Source: Carboxylicivirga mesophila (GTDB lineage: Bacteria; Bacteroidota; Bacteroidia; Bacteroidales; Marinilabiliaceae). From it: 64,000 nt of DNA. Shown here one piece after another: positions 62,250 through 64,000 of the stretch. Location: assembly GCF_018271975.1 (NCBI RefSeq), contig NZ_JAGUCN010000018.1, forward strand, positions 62,001 to 126,000, given 5' to 3'. The notes beneath the pieces are model-generated. The model saw nothing but the letters and a program-made list of their open reading frames with translations. It did not search any database and was not told where the DNA came from. Numbering within the stretch: the stretch's first letter is position 1; every line of letters starts with the position of its first letter. A program made the translations under genes and the position numbers.

Positions 62250-63630
62250 CTTTATCGGAAATAATTATTGCTTCATAGGTATAAACCTCAGCCTCACACC
62301 AACCATCCCAGCCAATGAGGGCTTTATCACGGGCACACCTACCCAGATACTCCTCAACCGTCCAGTTATTTCGCGCTCCTACTTGTGGCAAGAAAGTACC
62401 ATGAGCCCCGCCTTTTTTTATGTAAATCCCATGTCGCCCCATTTCAATATCCTGAATATCTGCTATAAGCCTCATAGGAGTTAAAACTGATATTTCAATA
62501 GTAAGGTCTGCCAGCTCATCCATGGTTAATGCTTCAAAACGCGAGTCAAAGAAAGCCGCATTTACTGCCTGTTCCCTGATTAGCTCTTCCAATGGTGCAT
62601 TACTAAACCGTCCGATACAACCCCGCAATTCGTCATTGACATACACCGAAACAAAGACACCGGCTGACTGGCATTCAATAGGCTGAACTGCATCTACAGC
62701 AGCACCAGGTAAACCTAAATGATTGATAATCGCATCGCGGGCAACACCTAGTAAATACATCGATTCGCGATGGCTTATTTTTTCCTTCTCCTTTTCATTA
62801 CACACGGCAATGGCATGATAGCCTACTACCCGGCTGTTATCTTTATACAGCTTCATACCTGAATGTTCGTAGGCGAGCTGATGGTATTTAACTGACAAAC
62901 CTTCTGTTATGGCCAATAAAGTAAGTACTGCACTCCATCCACAAAGCCCGGTTAATAAATTATCTGCCCCGGTTTTTCTTTGCTGCTCCAAATAATTAAG
63001 CAAATGGTGGTAGCTATTAGTACATATGGCGTCTGCCGTATTTTTATCTTCTTCTTCAGCAACAATCGAAGGTGGATAATGAGCAAAATCTGTACTGATA
63101 ATGAATAGGTTTGAAGGCTCCCAATAGGGTTTTAGCAGCCGGGCCAGGCGCTGTAACTCCTTTTCATCATTCCCGATAATGATAGGCACAATCCCCTTAA
63201 AACCACCAAGAGTCTGCTGAATAAAGGGCAATTGCACTTCCAGGGTATGTTCCCCATTATGCACCTCATCATCGCAAAAAACAATTGAGCTAGCACTAGT
63301 CAATTCATTGATAATATCCTGATTAACTGTCACATCACCAATGGGTGTTTCAAAAGCAGAGAAACTGGTAGTAGCTGCTCCTTTAAAGCTGGCTTTGTGA
63401 CTGGCTCCTATCAGGAAAATAGTATCGTAGCTCTTTCCCTGCAATTGCTTATAGCTAGCGGCAGCTACACTTCCGGAATACACATAACCCGCATGTGGGA
63501 CAATAACTGCTCTTATATCGACTAATTCTCCGTGCAGGGGTGCATCATCCAGAAAAAATTCCACCTGCTTTTTTAGCTGATTAGGATTCTCTGGATAAAA
63601 ACTTCCGGCAACCGCTGCTTTTCTTTTCAT
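62242..63630 (-). CDS. AmmeMemoRadiSam system Memo-AMMECR1 fusion (proteins B and A)
   Basis: A 462-residue cytoplasmic fusion. Residues 1-275 are Memo (AmrB): metal-ligand positions in V-P-H-A-G-Y (H46), G-A-S-H (H78) and G-L-C-G-W (C230), matching the H-H-C set of human MEMO1. Residues 280-462 are AMMECR1 (AmrA) with L-R-G-C-I-G (335-340). Fusion in one chain implies direct cooperation. It is first in a three-gene operon with the phosphoesterase and radical SAM enzyme. A near -7 box, TAACTTTA on the minus strand (63650-63657), precedes the start. Confidence 0.92.
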   Translation of the reverse strand: MKRKAAVAGSFYPENPNQLKKQVEFFLDDAPLHGELVDIRAVIVPHAGYVYSGSVAAASYKQLQGKSYDTIFLIGASHKASFKGAATTSFSAFETPIGDVTVNQDIINELTSASSIVFCDDEVHNGEHTLEVQLPFIQQTLGGFKGIVPIIIGNDEKELQRLARLLKPYWEPSNLFIISTDFAHYPPSIVAEEEDKNTADAICTNSYHHLLNYLEQQRKTGADNLLTGLCGWSAVLTLLAITEGLSVKYHQLAYEHSGMKLYKDNSRVVGYHAIAVCNEKEKEKISHRESMYLLGVARDAIINHLGLPGAAVDAVQPIECQSAGVFVSVYVNDELRGCIGRFSNAPLEELIREQAVNAAFFDSRFEALTMDELADLTIEISVLTPMRLIADIQDIEMGRHGIYIKKGGAHGTFLPQVGARNNWTVEEYLGRCARDKALIGWDGWCEAEVYTYEAIIISDKDD

Positions 63631-63757
63631 TTTTCTAAAAAATCTCCCATAAAGTTAAGCATCTTTTACACCATCTGAAAATCAATAAAAAGAGCCGGTG
63701 ACGCACGCCTCTATGCTCTTTATCCGGAATATTTTTTCAACTTTTTTACATACAAAA

Positions 63758-63788
63758 TTTGCAATAAAAAGAAAAGCACCTATCTTTG
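63758..63788 (+). promoter_or_regulatory. Promoter of the tRNA-Lys pair
   Basis: TTTG at 63758-63761, 19-base spacer, TATCTTTG at 63781-63788, a perfect Bacteroidota promoter. The mature tRNA starts at 63814. Confidence 0.85.
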
Positions 63789-63813
63789 CACCGCAATTGA
63801 GAAAAACAAGGAT

Positions 63814-63889
63814 GACTCAGTAGCTCAGCTGGTAGAGCAACGCCCTTTTAAGGCGTGGGTCCAGGGTTCGAATCCCTGCTGAGTCACCA
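63814..63889 (+). tRNA. tRNA-Lys (anticodon UUU)
   Basis: A complete 76-base cloverleaf with encoded CCA. The acceptor GACTCAG (63814-63820) pairs with CTGAGTC (63879-63885), discriminator A, CCA 63887-63889. The anticodon loop CTTTTAA holds TTT between CGCC/GGCG arms; the T arm contains GGTTCGAATCC. The terminator AGACCTC/GAGGTCT with a T run follows (63895-63922). Confidence 0.97.
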
Positions 63890-63894
63890 CCTTT

Positions 63895-63922
63895 AGACCT
63901 CCAAAAATAAGAGGTCTTTTTT
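63895..63922 (+). terminator. Terminator after the first tRNA-Lys
   Basis: AGACCTC (63895-63901) pairs with GAGGTCT (63911-63917), followed by TTTTT. It lies between the two tRNA copies. Confidence 0.8.
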
Positions 63923-63951
63923 ATGAAAGCCGATACATTCGGTATAAGGAT

Positions 63952-64000
63952 GACTCAGTAGCTCAGCTGGTAGAGCAACGCCCTTTTAAGGCGTGGGTCC
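63952..64000 (+). tRNA. tRNA-Lys (UUU), second copy, cut by the window end
   Basis: The first 49 bases are identical to the upstream gene, including anticodon TTT, and the preceding AAGGAT is also identical. A near -7 box (TACATTCG, 63934-63941) suggests own transcription. The 3' part lies beyond the window. Confidence 0.9.

Noticed and set aside
63689-63721. AAAGAGC/GCTCTTT hairpin upstream of the AmmeMemo operon
   Set aside because: A 7-bp stem with a long loop and no T run; too weak to call as terminator or operator.
1-64000. Genomic island or prophage in the window
   Set aside because: No integrase, transposase or phage genes, and composition appears even; the tRNA pair at the end has no element on this side.

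Overview
The window is a stretch of a Bacteroidota chromosome, most like a free-living Marinilabiliales/Bacteroidales-type organism. The evidence is a SusC/SusD pair behind an ECF sigma/FecR pair, two proteins with type IX secretion (T9SS) C-terminal sorting domains, a DUF4421 outer-membrane protein, a RemB-like protein, many TlpA-type thioredoxins, and repeated use of the Bacteroidota promoter form TTG-N19/20-TAnnTTTG. Base composition is AT-rich and even. I saw no transposase, integrase, phage gene, CRISPR array or rRNA.

Layout. 1-5.2 kb: tail of an unknown gene, a TlpA-type lipoprotein, a FloA-like protein that stops before the flotillin core, an unrecognised helical gene followed by a ~20-bp-period repeat, two small membrane proteins and a DUF4421 protein. 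5.5-20.6 kb: an M28 peptidase, then ECF sigma, FecR anti-sigma, kelch-like lipoprotein, SusC, SusD, a START-like protein, TlpA and two thioredoxin-domain paralogues, then the DNA glycosylase AlkC. All three cysteines of the SusC lie in one CxxCxxC motif in its periplasmic domain, so the locus may be a redox-linked uptake system. 20.6-21.3 kb: three tandem ~245-bp repeats, each with a hairpin and a tiny ORF beginning MKKIY. 21.4-32.6 kb: housekeeping genes (long-form PurF-like enzyme, SPOR protein, universal stress protein, MiaB, AhpD-like protein, STAS protein lacking the phosphorylatable serine, acyltransferase, Uup-type ABC-F) and a histidine kinase with its own solute-binding domain.

32.6-37.0 kb holds the best-supported regulatory find: a phenylalanine/tyrosine operon (prephenate dehydratase, aminotransferase, DAHP synthase/chorismate mutase, prephenate dehydrogenase) behind a complete transcription attenuator. 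It has a promoter, a 22-codon leader with six Phe and three Tyr codons, an antiterminator whose 5' arm starts in the leader stop codon, and a strong terminator. The leader peptide seems to be translated from an almost leaderless RNA.

37-47.6 kb: MnmA, a TlpA-type protein, a three-gene set (AsmA-like protein, anchored DsbA-like oxidoreductase, Cys-rich lipoprotein), a candidate ~137-nt structured RNA with its own promoter and two terminators, RemB-like protein, AspS and TadA. 47.6-58.7 kb: a 2800-residue T9SS surface protein and a 737-residue neighbour that share a C-terminal cassette. 58.9-63.6 kb: an orphan double-hotdog protein and a tightly packed AmmeMemoRadiSam operon with an embedded Tat-exported metallophosphoesterase. 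The window ends in tandem tRNA-Lys(UUU) genes, the second cut by the edge.

Homology calls are from motif recognition only; RNA structures were read by eye and not folded computationally.
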